Below are positions 9,601 through 19,329 of a stretch of DNA of 21,831 nt, piece by piece. This stretch comes from Diplocarpon mali (lineage: Eukaryota > Ascomycota > Leotiomycetes > Helotiales > Drepanopezizaceae). Numbering within the stretch: position 1 is the stretch's first letter; every line of letters starts with the position of its first letter. The stretch lies in assembly GCA_024741835.1 (NCBI GenBank), contig JAENRP010000518.1:1-21831 (forward strand). The letters run 5' to 3'. Under the pieces are notes generated by a model that made no database searches, was not told where the DNA came from, and saw nothing but the letters and a program-made list of their open reading frames with translations. The position numbers and the translations under genes were made by a program.

Positions 9601-10020
9601 TCGTATGCCTATGAATAGCATTCGATAAATTCTATTGATTAGAGTCTCCCTTATAAATAAAAAGGCTGATCGATATTTTTAAGTTTTACTTAACTAATAA
9701 CGTACGATAGCATTATCTTAATAATAAAACGGTAGCTACTCCTCTTTTAGAGCGCTATGTAATAATCCAAGCTTACGCAAGATTCGTTACTATAGCTAAA
9801 TCATTAGGACTAATAGCTGAGATTACTAGCTTAATTGCTAAAAGTACTCTACTGCCTGAATTACCTATTTTTAAAGGGACTAATATATAATACCCTAAAC
9901 TCGAATTCAATAGTTCATCTCCTCCTCCTCCTCCTTCTCCTCCTTTCGACAACTTTATATATATATATATAAATAAGATATTGTTATTATCTTCGGCTGC
10001 CCTTAGCCTCCCTAAGTCTT
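9601..10020 (+). other. Copia-C leader and possible start of gag
   Basis: No protein frame recognised with confidence before about 10020. Contains a CTCCT pyrimidine run at 9918-9946 and an AT run at 9956-9973, both simple-sequence tracts. The gag start codon could be anywhere here; no ATG stands out. Confidence 0.5.
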
Positions 10021-10863
10021 AAAAGCTTAAAGGCGCAAAGGACTATAGCTAGTAGAGGAATAAGGTTTTGAACCTTGCAAAGTCAAACGCTTTAACTATA
10101 TATCTCCATATAAAAGCTAGAATATATACTCTACCTAAGGTTGACTTATAGGACCGTTCTATTACAAATAAGGAAAGGGATAATTGGGTTAGATAGGAAG
10201 CTAAGGAATCTCAGATAAAGCTTACTATTATACTTAATTGTAAATTAGGCCTACTAGCTTATATAAAAGGCGATAAATCTGCCTTAGATATATAGGAAGC
10301 TCTTTAAAAATAGTATAAAGGATCTGGAATAGTACTTGAATATAATGTTATATAGACTTACGTCACTATTAAATATAATGACTTTAATTTACTTAAAGCT
10401 TACGTTATCGCCTTTAGGCTTTTAATCACTAAATTAGAAGCTCTCGACTCTGCCTCTCCCTTTTACTAGCATCCTATTATGTTTATTACTAGCTGTTTTA
10501 ATAGATAGCCTATTTAAGCAGATCGATAACGCTTTAACTTTCGCTTAGCTATAGCAGCTGGACGAAAATCAGAGATCACGCTTAAAGCTCTTATTAAAGA
10601 TATTACTAATAAAGCTTAAGCCTTATAGAGTTTAAAAATGAATAGAACCGTCTTATATAATAATAAATTAGCTAGCAAGCCGCATTCCTTTAACTATAAG
10701 AAGTTAGAAAATAAGGGAGGTTTTAAAGACTTAAAAAAGAGTACCTTTAGGAATACTACTACCTCTTCCCCTAACTCCCCCTGTCTTTATTATAAGCAAT
10801 TAGAGCTATACTATAAGGCAGAAGATTGCTTTACAATTAACAAATCGAAAAGAGAGGCTTAAG
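10021..10863 (+). pseudogene. Copia-C gag remnant with zinc knuckle
   Basis: Capsid/nucleocapsid part of the polyprotein. KLKGAKDYS followed by a Trp-coded position and RNKV near 10030-10070 is the usual start of Copia gag cores (UBN2-like). The frame continues through stops at former Gln/Trp codons to an open stretch 10638-10862. That ends in a nucleocapsid-type knuckle at 10782-10829: Cys at 10782, a Tyr where the second Cys is expected, a Tyr at the His position and Cys at 10827. Both Tyr changes are single G-to-A or C-to-T steps. The frame continues into the repeat array and protease, so gag and pol were probably one polyprotein. Confidence 0.8.
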
Positions 10864-11042
10864 AGAAGGATTTAGGGAAGAAGTATATCTTTCGTTACCT
10901 TAAAGGTAAGGACGATAAGTCCTTGCTATTATTATTACTAAAAGGTAAGAAGCCTTTTAAGAAGATTCAAAAGGAAGATAAAGAGTCAGATAATAACCTC
11001 TTTAGGCATACTATGCTATTACTAACCCTAGGGCCAATTCTC

Positions 11043-11113
11043 ACTCGCGAGCTGGGCCTAGGAGTCAATTTATCACTAGGGCCAATTTCCACTCGCGGGC
11101 TGGGCCTAGGACT
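11043..11113 (-). repeat. Two 23-bp palindromic repeats, reverse orientation, between gag and protease of Copia-C
   Basis: Copies at 11043-11065 and 11091-11113, 48 bp apart, both reading ACTCGCG to CCTAGGA(G/C)T, the reverse complement of the arrays elsewhere. They stay in frame in the open stretch 10923-11159, giving a repeated peptide L-G-P-I-x-T-R-x-L-G-L-G. They are barely mutated. Confidence 0.9.
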
Positions 11114-11149
11114 CAGTTCTTCTACCTCCTGCTTCTTATTAAAATTGAG

Positions 11150-12500
11150 GAATCGTTAGCTATATAATATAAGTGCTAATAAGCATATCTCTAATAATCT
11201 CTTTAAGTTCACTTCCTATACTGCTTAAGATAATCTACCCTCCTTAAGTATAGTTAATAGATCTGTTCAACCTCTTGGTATTAGCACTTGTAAAGTTAAT
11301 GCACTTAAATCCAATAGAAAGGTGTGTATTCTTAAGTTAATTAATACTCTTTATATACCTCAATCACCTGTCTGCCTATACTTAGGTAGTAAACTTAATA
11401 AAATCAAAGGCTTCTATCGAAATAGCAAGCTATTCCTATTTAATGAGAAGGAAATTTGCATTATTGATAATAATATATATATTAATAAAGAATAGCCTTT
11501 TACTAACTCCTCTGGTTATATAAGTGGATATACTCTTTTAGCTGCTATTGAGTATAGACCTTTTGATATTAAGCTCTAGTACTATCGATTAGGCTACGCT
11601 GGCCTATAAACGGTCAGAAAGACCTAATCTGCTATTACTAATATATAAATTAAGGAAATAAAATCAGGGAAGACGCGTATTTGCGCTCCTTGCGAGAAAG
11701 GCAGACTTCTTTAATATATTAATAAATATTCAGCTTGCCCTCGACCTACGAAGGCACTTGATAAGCTATACGTCGATATAGTTTATTTAAAGTCAATTGG
11801 CCTTAATAGTTATAAATACGCCTCTATCTTCACTTGCTTAGCTATAATAGCTAGATAGGGATAGACCTATATAAATAAATCTAATGCCTTTAAGGCAAAT
11901 AAGAAGATGATTAGCCTTTTATAAACTTAGTATAATCGCATAATTAAGCAGTAGAGAACTAATAAAGGCAAGGAGTACTCTCTTATATAAATGCGAATAC
12001 TTATAGAAAACCTTAGTATAATTTTAAAGGAATCTACTTTATATACGTCAGAATAAGACGGCAGATTAGAAAGATCAATTTGTATACTAATAGAAAAGTT
12101 GCAAATAGTTGTAATTGACTAAAATATTCCCTCCTTTCTCTAGCCTTACCTCTTTCTTTTAGTGATATATATTACTAATCTTACCGCCTTTAATATTCTA
12201 AGTGGCAAGACTTTATATAAGGTCTTTTAAGATGATATTAAGCCTAATAAGCCTTATACTCCCTTTATTAAGCATCTTTAAGTACTAGGCTATTGCGTTT
12301 ATATGCTAATTAAGAAAGAAAGGCGAACTTAAAGCAATAAACTCGCTCTAAGAGCAGAAGTAGGTACTCTTATCGGATTTGATAGTAGAAGTATTTATCA
12401 AATCTATATGCTATTGCAAATAGGTAAAAAGATTATTCGATTATCTTACATTCGATTTAATAAAGACGGCCTGATTATAGAGCTGCAATTGAAGGGTAAT
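11150..12500 (+). pseudogene. Copia-C protease and integrase remnant
   Basis: Protease site at 11166-11177 reads N-I-S-A, one G-to-A or C-to-T step per codon from the active D-T-G-A, followed by NKHIS. Then VCLYLGSKL, the pre-integrase segment with RLGYAGL near 11590, and the zinc region CAPCEKG near 11690. The integrase core has LYVDIVYLKS near 11770 (first catalytic Asp retained), TNKGKEYS near 11965 and GRLERSI near 12060-12080, where the catalytic Glu is retained. Next come the IPSFL-PYLFL and LGYCVY segments and RFNKDG near 12450. The frame then enters a second repeat array. Dead through stops and loss of the protease Asp. Confidence 0.87.
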
Positions 12501-12503
12501 TTG

Positions 12504-12616
12504 ACTCTTGGTCTAGGACCGCAAGTCAATTCTCACTCTTACGATTCCACTCCTAGGCTAGGACTGCAAGTCAATTCTGACTCTTACGATTTCACTCCTA
12601 GGCCGGGACCGCGAGT
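12504..12616 (+). repeat. Three 23-bp palindromic repeats between integrase and reverse transcriptase of Copia-C
   Basis: Copies at 12504-12526, 12549-12571 and 12594-12616, spaced 45 and 45 bp, forward orientation, within an open frame 12408-12704. Encoded repeat is T-P-R-x-G-x-(Q/R)-V-(N/E)-S, with spacer D-S-Y-D-(S/F). The third copy has the least mutated sequence (ACTCCTAGGC to CCGCGAGT). The position differs from the other array in this element and from that in Copia-A1. Confidence 0.92.
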
Positions 12617-12704
12617 CGAGTCAGGAGAAGCTAATAAAGCTGAGCTTCTAACTTTAAGAAAGAAAGGAAGACCTCCTGGTTTAAAGAATAAGGCTTACCC
12701 TTAG

Positions 12705-14430
12705 CCTTTTAAAAAGAGAGCTACTCGCTTAACTTATACTCTTAGATTCAAAGCTGATAACTCTAATAATAAGGAAGCCTATTTAAGCGCCTTTTATATA
12801 GCCTTACTCGACTCTCTATACCTAAATGACTCGAAAACAGTCGAATAAGCCCTCTTTTATACTAACGCTGATAAATAGCGATCTGCGATCAACTTTAAGT
12901 ATAATTCCCTCGCTTATAAGAATATATAAGTAGTAGTGAAACGCTTAGAACTCTTTAAAGATAATAGAGTACTTAGATTAAGACTTATCTTTAAAATAAA
13001 AAGAGATTAAAATAGGGAAATCTCTTAATAAAAGGTCAGATTCGTTATATAAGGTTATATATAATAATAAGGTCGAGATTATAATTAAATATTTGCTAGA
13101 GTTTGTAAATCTGTAGTTTAGAAGATCGCAATTATACTTATAGCACTATACGACTTTAAGCTAGATTAGTTCGACGTCGAGATAGCTTTCTTTAATTTAA
13201 AAGCTAACTCTAATATCTATATTAAGTTACCTCTTAGATATACTTAAGATAAGGTCGTTCTTTTACCTTAAGACTACTATCTTAAGCTTCTTAAGGCCTT
13301 ATATAGCTTAAAGTAATCTCTACGACTATAGTAAGAAAAGCTACGGTCTAAGCTATAAAAGCTCGATTTTCAACCTCTCGATATTAACAATTACATATAT
13401 ATCAACCGCGCCTTTCGGATTCTTATTATTACCTATATTAACGACTTCCTTATAGTAATAAAGAAGGGTAATATATATGATAAGTTCAAAAGAGATCTTC
13501 GCAACCTCTTTAAGATTATAAGTAGCAAACTGGCTAACTACTTTTTAAGAGTATATATAGTTAGAGATTGATAAAATAGAACGATCTCGCTCTATTAAAA
13601 CGCCTACGTTAATAAGGTTCTTAAACGTTTTTATATAACTAATTGCAAGAGCGTACTAACGCCTTTTGCTAGTGGCTATAAAGTTCATATAGTCAAATTT
13701 GAAGGCCGAGCCACTCTATAGGAAGTGAAGCTATACTAGGAGATCTGTGGTTCTCTATAGTACCTTGCGTATTATACGCATTAGGATATACTATACTATT
13801 GCTCTATTCTTAATAAATTCCTTACTAACCCTTTGCTATAATATATAGTAGCTTTAAAACGAGTTTTATAATACTTGCAAGGAATGCGATTCTATTATAC
13901 TACTTTCGAAAGTAAAATAACTGACCTAAAGCTTTAGAAATTGTATAGCTATTGCGATTCTAATTAAATAGGTAATAGAAGAAGTAGAGCCTCCTATTCT
14001 AGGGCCGTCTTCTTCTTTAATAATAGCGTAATTACCGCCTCCTTTAAGCGATAGACTATTATCGCTCTCTTATCTATAAAAGCAGAGTATATCGCTATAT
14101 GCAAATTTGCATAAGAGGCCTCTTAGATACGCTAGGTACTTAAGGAAATAGGCTATGCTAGCGATAATGCTACTAAAGTCGAAATGATCTGCGATAACTA
14201 AAGAGCCCTTTATCTTACTAAAAACCCCAAATATTATTAAAGAATAAAGTATATTAATATTAAGTTCTATTATATTTGGTAAGAGCTTTAGAAAGGCCAT
14301 CTGGACCTTTAGTATATAAATACTAAAGATAACGCCGCCGACGGTCTTACTAAGAGCTTAAATAGCTCCAACTACGCCGCCTTTATTAAATTGTTAAATA
14401 TAAAGGTTCTGCACCTCGATTAAAGGGTGA
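12705..14430 (+). pseudogene. Copia-C reverse transcriptase and RNase H remnant
   Basis: Reverse transcriptase: LIFKIKRD near 12990, the VRFVI-GY segment near 13040, DVEIAFFNLKA near 13180, IYIKLP near 13220, ALYSLK-SLRL near 13300, and the catalytic Y-x-D-D, which is Y-I-N-D at 13434-13445 with one Asp changed to Asn. RNase H: YCDSN near 13950, SYSRAVFF near 13995, KAEYIA near 14084-14100, ICDN near 14190, KYINIKFYYI near 14250, and the AADGLTK end near 14330-14360. Stops at former Gln/Trp codons. An opposite-strand open frame at 14070-14300 is antisense to RNase H. Confidence 0.88.
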
Positions 14431-14494
14431 TTTTTTTTGCACCTCTATTATAAGGTGATTTTTTTTACACTTCTATTAAGGGGTGATTTTTTTT
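14411..14494 (+). repeat. Three tandem 28-bp repeats with T8 tracts, 3' region of Copia-C
   Basis: Units at 14411-14438, 14439-14466 and 14467-14494, each ending GGTGATTTTTTTT. Consecutive units form short GGTG/CACC inverted repeats around the T run. A degraded fourth unit (GGGGTGGATTT) may lie at about 14521-14546. It follows the end of pol and precedes a 23-bp palindrome at 14495. Confidence 0.9.
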
Positions 14495-14517
14495 ACTCCT
14501 AGGCTGGGCCCGCGAGT
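14495..14517 (+). repeat. Single 23-bp palindromic repeat, best preserved copy
   Basis: Left arm ACTCCTAGGC, centre TGG, right arm GCCCGCGAGT. Pairing segments are ACTC with GAGT and GGC with GCC; CTA faces CGC unpaired, which gives the repeat its direction. It abuts the T8 repeats. Confidence 0.92.
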
Positions 14518-14694
14518 TGATTTTGACTTACTAAGGGGTGGATTTCCTACTCCAGAGTAAAGCGCGCTAGCAAACTCTACTTTATTTCCAATATCTATAG
14601 GTTGATTTTTCATACGAAACTGTAGATTATAACAAACGTTATAATATCATATGTATTGCTAGCGAGTACCTTTAAAGGTCTCCTTAGAGGGGTA
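14518..14694 (+). other. Copia-C 3' untranslated region and polypurine tract
   Basis: No gene. AGAGGGGTA at 14686-14694 abuts the 3' LTR and is the likely polypurine tract. Confidence 0.7.
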
Positions 14695-14936
14695 TATTAT
14701 AGGAATACCTGTTATATATTTATTATATGATCTATCATATGATATATTATATATATAATATGTTATATAACTTGCTATATAACTTAGTAGCAGCCCTTGT
14801 TAAATAGCTCGTAGTTAGAGAGCTCTTATGAATCAAGACATAAGATACCTAACATCGTCGTTTGCACCTTATACTTCTTCGTGCCCTCTCTTCTAGTTTA
14901 CTATCAAGTTCACTATCAGAGAACCTCATTGCTACA
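14695..14936 (+). repeat. 3' LTR of Copia-C (242 bp)
   Basis: Ends in CTACA with the canonical CA. The first 100 bp are AT-converted relative to the 5' LTR and have lost most CATATG palindromes; the last 130 bp are better preserved than in the 5' LTR. Confidence 0.94.
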
Positions 14937-14941
14937 TATTC
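14937..14941 (+). repeat. Target-site duplication of Copia-C, right copy (TATTC)
   Basis: Matches 9343-9347 exactly. Removing 9348-14941 rejoins the Gypsy-G pol between RNase H and integrase. Confidence 0.92.
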
Positions 14942-17440
14942 TAATCCTTTAACTTATTAATGCAGCGAGTTAAGGCGTTGGTAAGAGGGTTTTTAGAGCT
15001 AGGTTGGTAGGTAATTGTAAAGTCGTATTTAAAGAGAAGCTCGGCCTAGCGGGCCTATTGAAAACTAAGGTTTTTTATAGTTATAAAGTACTTAAGTGCT
15101 TTATAGTCCGTATATACTATAATTTGATAGGGTGCTCCTATGAGCTCGGCTTTAAAATGGCTAAATAATCGAATAATAGCTAATATCTCCTTATTATATA
15201 TAGTATAGTTTAGCTTGGCTAGTGCTATGGTCTTGCTATAATAGGCAACCGAGAGCCATTCGGACCTATATTGCTGCGATAATATAGAGGCGACTATACT
15301 ATTGGAGGCATCGGTTTCTAGTATATAAGAGAGGTCTTGCCTATAGTGCTAAAGGATTAGGGTATGCGTAAGAGCTTTTTATAGCTAAAGGAAGCTCTGC
15401 TTGCATTTAGGGGTAAACTGGAAGGGAATATTATTCTTAGTAAGGTGTATTAAAAAGGCGGTAATAAGACTATAATCTTAAATAAAATAATAATAAAAGT
15501 TGTAAAAACTAAAGAATGATTAAATACCCTTTATAATAAAGGGGTAAGTCTAATTCTCTACTACTACTACCTTATTAGGGTCAACTTAAACGCCTTTAGT
15601 AGTAATAATAAAGCTAAGGTACTTAGTTTCTATAATATTAAACTTATACTTCTTTAAGTTGGCTTATAGTCCTATATCTGACAATTGCTAAAGAACCTAT
15701 TTTATATGCGATTTGTAGTTGAGTCGGTTAGTAGAATAAATAAGGATATCGTTTAAGTAGGCTATATAAAAATCATTAAGGTAATCGAAAAGAACGTTAT
15801 TTATATACCTTTAATAGGTAGTAGGGCTATTAGTAAAGCTAAAAGAGAGTACCTTATACTTATATGTGCTATACTAAGTTCTAAAGGTAGTAAGCTCCTT
15901 AGAGTCGAGGTCTATTTGGATTTGATAGAAGGCCTACTGTATATTGAGCTTTATAAAAATCTAGGTGCTGGCTAATTGAGCTAGGGTCTTGTCGATTAAG
16001 GGTAAGGGGTATCGATCTTTATAAGTGAGGTTATTAAGCATATAGTAGTTAATATAGAATCGTAGGGAGCTATTGGCCTTTTTTATAAATAGTACTAGCG
16101 CAGCATAAAGGGCAAAGGAGGCCTTGATAAATCCTTTATTAAGGTTATTAATAAGGTACGCCTTTACTATTTCCAGCTTAGGTATAGATATCTTATATAA
16201 AGGGGAGTATTAAAGGGCCTTTTAAGTACCTTCGGCTGTAAGTTCGATTTTATAATTATAAGGTCGATAGGGCGGTAGCGCATTAGAAGCTGCTTTTGAG
16301 AATATATATCGATACTTTTCGTAGGTGGCTGGAATCGGTTTTTCAATTAGTTTAAGGGAGGCAGTTAGAATAGCTATTGAAACCTTTCTATTATAAAATC
16401 AGTTTAAGAGGGTATTGGTTTCGCATTATTAGGTCTGATATTTTTAGTTATCTTAAATCAATTAATCGATTTTGTAAAATAAAGTACTAAAGAGCTCTAT
16501 GCCTTGCTAATTTCTAGCTATTATATAAAAAGTATAAGCTGAAATTGCGCATATATTTAAAGAAGAAAAGGGAATTTTACACTTTGCTATTTGCTTATAA
16601 GTGCGTTTTAAGGCCGAAATAGGAGAGAGAGCTGAGTTAGGCTTAGTTGTATTAAGCTTTTACTTTATAATTAATATATTATAGGAATAGTCCTTGGAAA
16701 AGGTATTACCCTTGACTTAGGGAGGAGTTGAGGTAGAATTAGAGGTAAAAGAGTATTTAATTAGAATAGAAGGGAATTTAAAAGGAGGAAGCTAAAAGAG
16801 GTTTTCCTAGCGTTGAGCTTTATACTTAAAAAGGGACTATTCTAATACTATATTATATTAAGTTGCATTTCGCTAATAGTATTGATTTAAGTTTTATTAT
16901 TTAATATAAGTGATTTTAATATTCCTTGCGAAAGAGATAGTAGGAGGATAGGAATCGGGCTAGGTCAGCTTGCGAAAAGTACAATTAATAGAAACTTTAT
17001 ACTCCTTAAGCTAAGCTTATCTTAAAATCACTCTATAGTTGCCGAGGTTAGTATTAAGAAAGGGAGTAAAAGATTGAATTCGCTAATTAATATAAAGATT
17101 AAGTAATATATAATAAGTGATAGTACTACCTTAAGAGCTATTGTATTCCTTAACTAGGAAGGGTATAGGGAGTATTCGAATTAAGGGTTTAAGGAAAGAA
17201 GATAAAGATTTAAGTAATACTAAATCAATTAAAGCATACCTATTAGCGCTTATATTAATTAATGCTAATACCTTATAAGAAATACTATTCTTTAAGAGTA
17301 GGATCCGTTTTATTATCGAATCGCTACTAAGGAGGTTTCTTAAATTAAGGTATTATATATTATAAAGTGCGCTTAAGAAGGAGGCTTTACTTAGGCAGGG
17401 GCGTTTCCCTTTAAAGTCAAAGGGGGAAGGAGAGCCCTAC
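14942..17440 (-). pseudogene. Gypsy-G protease, reverse transcriptase and RNase H remnant
   Basis: Minus strand. The protease site near 17239-17272 reads N-I-S-A-N (from D-T-G-A), followed by LVLLKSLS. Reverse transcriptase: PPYRPYNYKIELT near 16240-16285, SSLRFYINYYMLN near 16020-16070, KDRYPLPLID near 15985-16020, the FYQIQIDLDS stretch near 15900-15940, and catalytic Y-L-N-D at 15748-15759 (first Asp changed to Asn), then NDILIYS. RNase H: ETDASN near 15300-15320, SEWL-VAYYSK near 15235-15270, NYTIYNKEILAII near 15175-15215, YTDYKALKYF near 15085-15115, and ARWAELL-KYDFTITYQPSS near 14990-15050. The frame then meets Copia-C and continues as integrase at 9342. The order protease, RT, RNase H, integrase is Gypsy. 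Confidence 0.9.
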
Positions 17441-18890
17441 TATTATCTTATTCGGCCTTAGGGTCCTCCTCTTTATCGCTACTCTATCTTTAGTTATTAT
17501 ACTCTAGCTTATTAACGCAAGAGCTATAATACCTAGGAGTAATAGAAGGGGATTTCGGCCGTTTATCAAATTAATTTTTTCAATCAGCTATAAGAGAGGG
17601 AGCGCTAAGGGTATCGGTCTAGCATAGAAGAAAAGAGGAAGATCTAGACTTAGTAAAACCAAAGGCAGGAGTACTATACTAGGGTCGATTCGGATACAAT
17701 TTAAAGAAGTTTCTTAGTAAGGGATTTGATTTATCATTATCTCCTTATTAGGCAAGCTTGCTAAGATTAGGCTTAGCCTTAGTACTTAATTTATCTCTAT
17801 ATTATATCTAATTATATAGTATCCTTTTAATATACTATTTAGCGTCTTCTTATTAGATAGTAGTAATCTATTTGTCTAATGTCTTAGTCTTATACCACTT
17901 CTATATAAGGGAGGTATAGAGGCGTTTTAGGATCTTCTCCTTAAGGGCGCTATAAAGCCAACTATTATCGTCGATTTCTACTATAGCAGCCAGTCGAGAG
18001 AACTCAAGGTAGAACTCCTAAAATGGCTTATTAGCCTTTATACAAAGGGTAGTAAACTCGATCTCAGCTTCTTTGCGTTCTGCCAGGTTAGCTAAAAACT
18101 TAGCAAGTTGACTTACTAGGGTTTCGGCAATGATTCGGGCGTCCTTATTAAGTACCTAAGGGGTTAGCTAGTCTTTAGCTATACCTTTAGTCTAATTTAA
18201 AATATAGTTAAGCTAGGCCTATTCCCTATAGAAGTAAGAGTAGTAAAGCTTTAAATTATCAAGTATATAGGCCTCTTAGTATTTAGTGTAATAATTATAA
18301 CTATTAGATAGTTTTTAAGTAAGGTTTAGTATATTATAAATGTAAAAGAGGTTTAACTATTAAGCTAAAGGCAAACTAGTAGTATATCGGTTAAGAGAAG
18401 TAAAAGAAGGATCGTCTTAATTATCGCATTGCTTACTATATGCAGTAGAGGAAATAGAAGGAGGTAAGTCGAAGTCTATAGAGCGCTAGAGGCGCGTAAG
18501 TAAACTAGAGGGGTTTTATTCTAATGCTAGAGTTTTCTTAATTGATCTAAGGATACCTTTAGAGGCATTTCGGAGGTTATCTAGATCCTTTTTGCGCTTA
18601 ATTAATTATTAGTATATAGAACTCAGTTTACAGTTATACCTATTACGCTCTTTTGATATAAATGTAAGTTGGACCTATAGGGAATCTAATTCGGCTTATG
18701 ATATAGTGACTTTAAGGCTATTGTCATCAGCTAGTAGGGAGTTAGTAGGAAAGGTACTAAGGGTAATACTAGCACCTCCTTAAAAGGAGGGAAAGCGAGG
18801 GGTCTTTAAAGACCGAGTGATAGGGGGAGCTATTCTTTAAGCTTATAGCAGGAGCTTAATATAAGCCTTCTAGTATATTATTATACTCAT
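17441..18890 (-). pseudogene. Gypsy-G gag remnant
   Basis: Begins at the ATG complementary to 18888-18890 (MSII), the first start in the frame after the 5' LTR. An N-terminal region with KDLDNLRNASKGI near 18560-18610 is probably a coiled coil. The capsid core has FLANLAERKEAEIEF near 18060-18110 and FYLEFSRLAAI near 17990-18020, matching retrotransposon gag. A possible zinc knuckle lies near 17500-17530 (a Cys, with Tyr at expected Cys/His positions). Broken by stops every 10-40 codons. The end of gag and the mode of passage into pol cannot be determined. Confidence 0.78.
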
Positions 18891-18974
18891 TAGGGTTTCA
18901 GTCGACTATTAAGAATAATATAAATAGATATTATAAACGCTATCTCTAGCGAAGCGAAAGAGTTATTAATAATA
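18891..18974 (-). other. Gypsy-G leader with presumed primer site
   Basis: Between the 5' LTR and the gag start. The primer site should begin at 18974 on the minus strand (TATTATTAATAACTC), but it is too mutated to name the tRNA. Confidence 0.5.
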
Positions 18975-19275
18975 TAATAATTAAGAGTATAACCTTTGCT
19001 TAGCACTAATACGCGTATAAGTCATATAGTAATATTAATAGAACGTCTTAGTAATAACTTAGAATTAATAACTATAGAGCCTTAAAGGAGTAGAAGGGCA
19101 TAGTATATATATATGAAGAAAAGGGGGTCACCTGCTTAAGGGGAGTCGAACCGGATGCTAACCAAGGGTAACCCGGTTTATAGCCTATACTAAGATTGCG
19201 CCAAGCTATAGCCGAACCGGGTACGAACTGGGTACGAACCAGGGTATAACCTATATATAGTGACAATCCGTCACA
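18975..19275 (-). repeat. 5' LTR of Gypsy-G (301 bp)
   Basis: In the element's orientation it begins TGTGACGG. The first 20 bases hold a perfect inverted repeat, GTGAC and GTCAC around five bases (19260-19274), followed by a TATA-like run (19250-19258), so they probably belong to the promoter. A short tandem repeat of a GAACCGGGTAC-like unit lies at about 19211-19248. Its outer (right) part is well preserved; its inner (left) part is AT-converted. A 72-codon minus-strand open frame at 19072-19290 lies inside the LTR and is not supported as a gene. Confidence 0.94.
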
Positions 19276-19282
19276 TAGACTG
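19276..19282 (+). repeat. Target-site duplication of Gypsy-G, right copy (TAGACTG)
   Basis: Identical to 7290-7296 and flush with the LTR end. Confidence 0.8.
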
Positions 19283-19329
19283 CGAGTCAAATTATATAGT
19301 CTTATAAAGGAACGCTTTTAGGAAAATTA

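Larger units (their letters stand above)
9348..14936 (+). mobile_element. Copia-C: complete Ty1/Copia element inserted in Gypsy-G
   Basis: 5589 bp, with 242-bp LTRs at both ends, matching TATTC duplications, a tRNA primer site after the 5' LTR, gag, the full pol series and a polypurine tract before the 3' LTR. It inserted in opposite orientation between the RNase H and integrase coding parts of Gypsy-G. It is probably the youngest insertion in the window because nothing interrupts it and its protein frames read longest between stops. Different family from Copia-A and B, judged by LTR sequence. Confidence 0.94.
7297..19275 (-). mobile_element. Gypsy-G: complete Ty3/Gypsy LTR retrotransposon, split by Copia-C
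   Basis: Two 301-bp LTRs (18975-19275 is the 5' LTR, 7297-7597 the 3' LTR in the element's minus orientation) bracket gag, protease, reverse transcriptase, RNase H and integrase in the Gypsy order. Without the inserted Copia-C and one TATTC the element is 6385 bp, normal for fungal Gypsy elements. A purine tract abuts the 3' LTR. It inserted into Copia-A2, within a 23-bp repeat. All frames are broken by stops; it cannot move by itself. Confidence 0.92.

Noticed and set aside
12500..12625. Idea that the 23-bp repeats protect surrounding DNA from C:G to T:A mutation
   Set aside because: A rough count of CA and TG steps here is only slightly above the neighbouring 120 bp, and the A1 array at 116-585 is clearly mutated. 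Not strong enough to claim.
19072..19290. 72-codon minus-strand open frame
   Set aside because: Lies almost wholly within the 301-bp LTR of Gypsy-G; the other LTR copy does not keep it as a distinct conserved frame.
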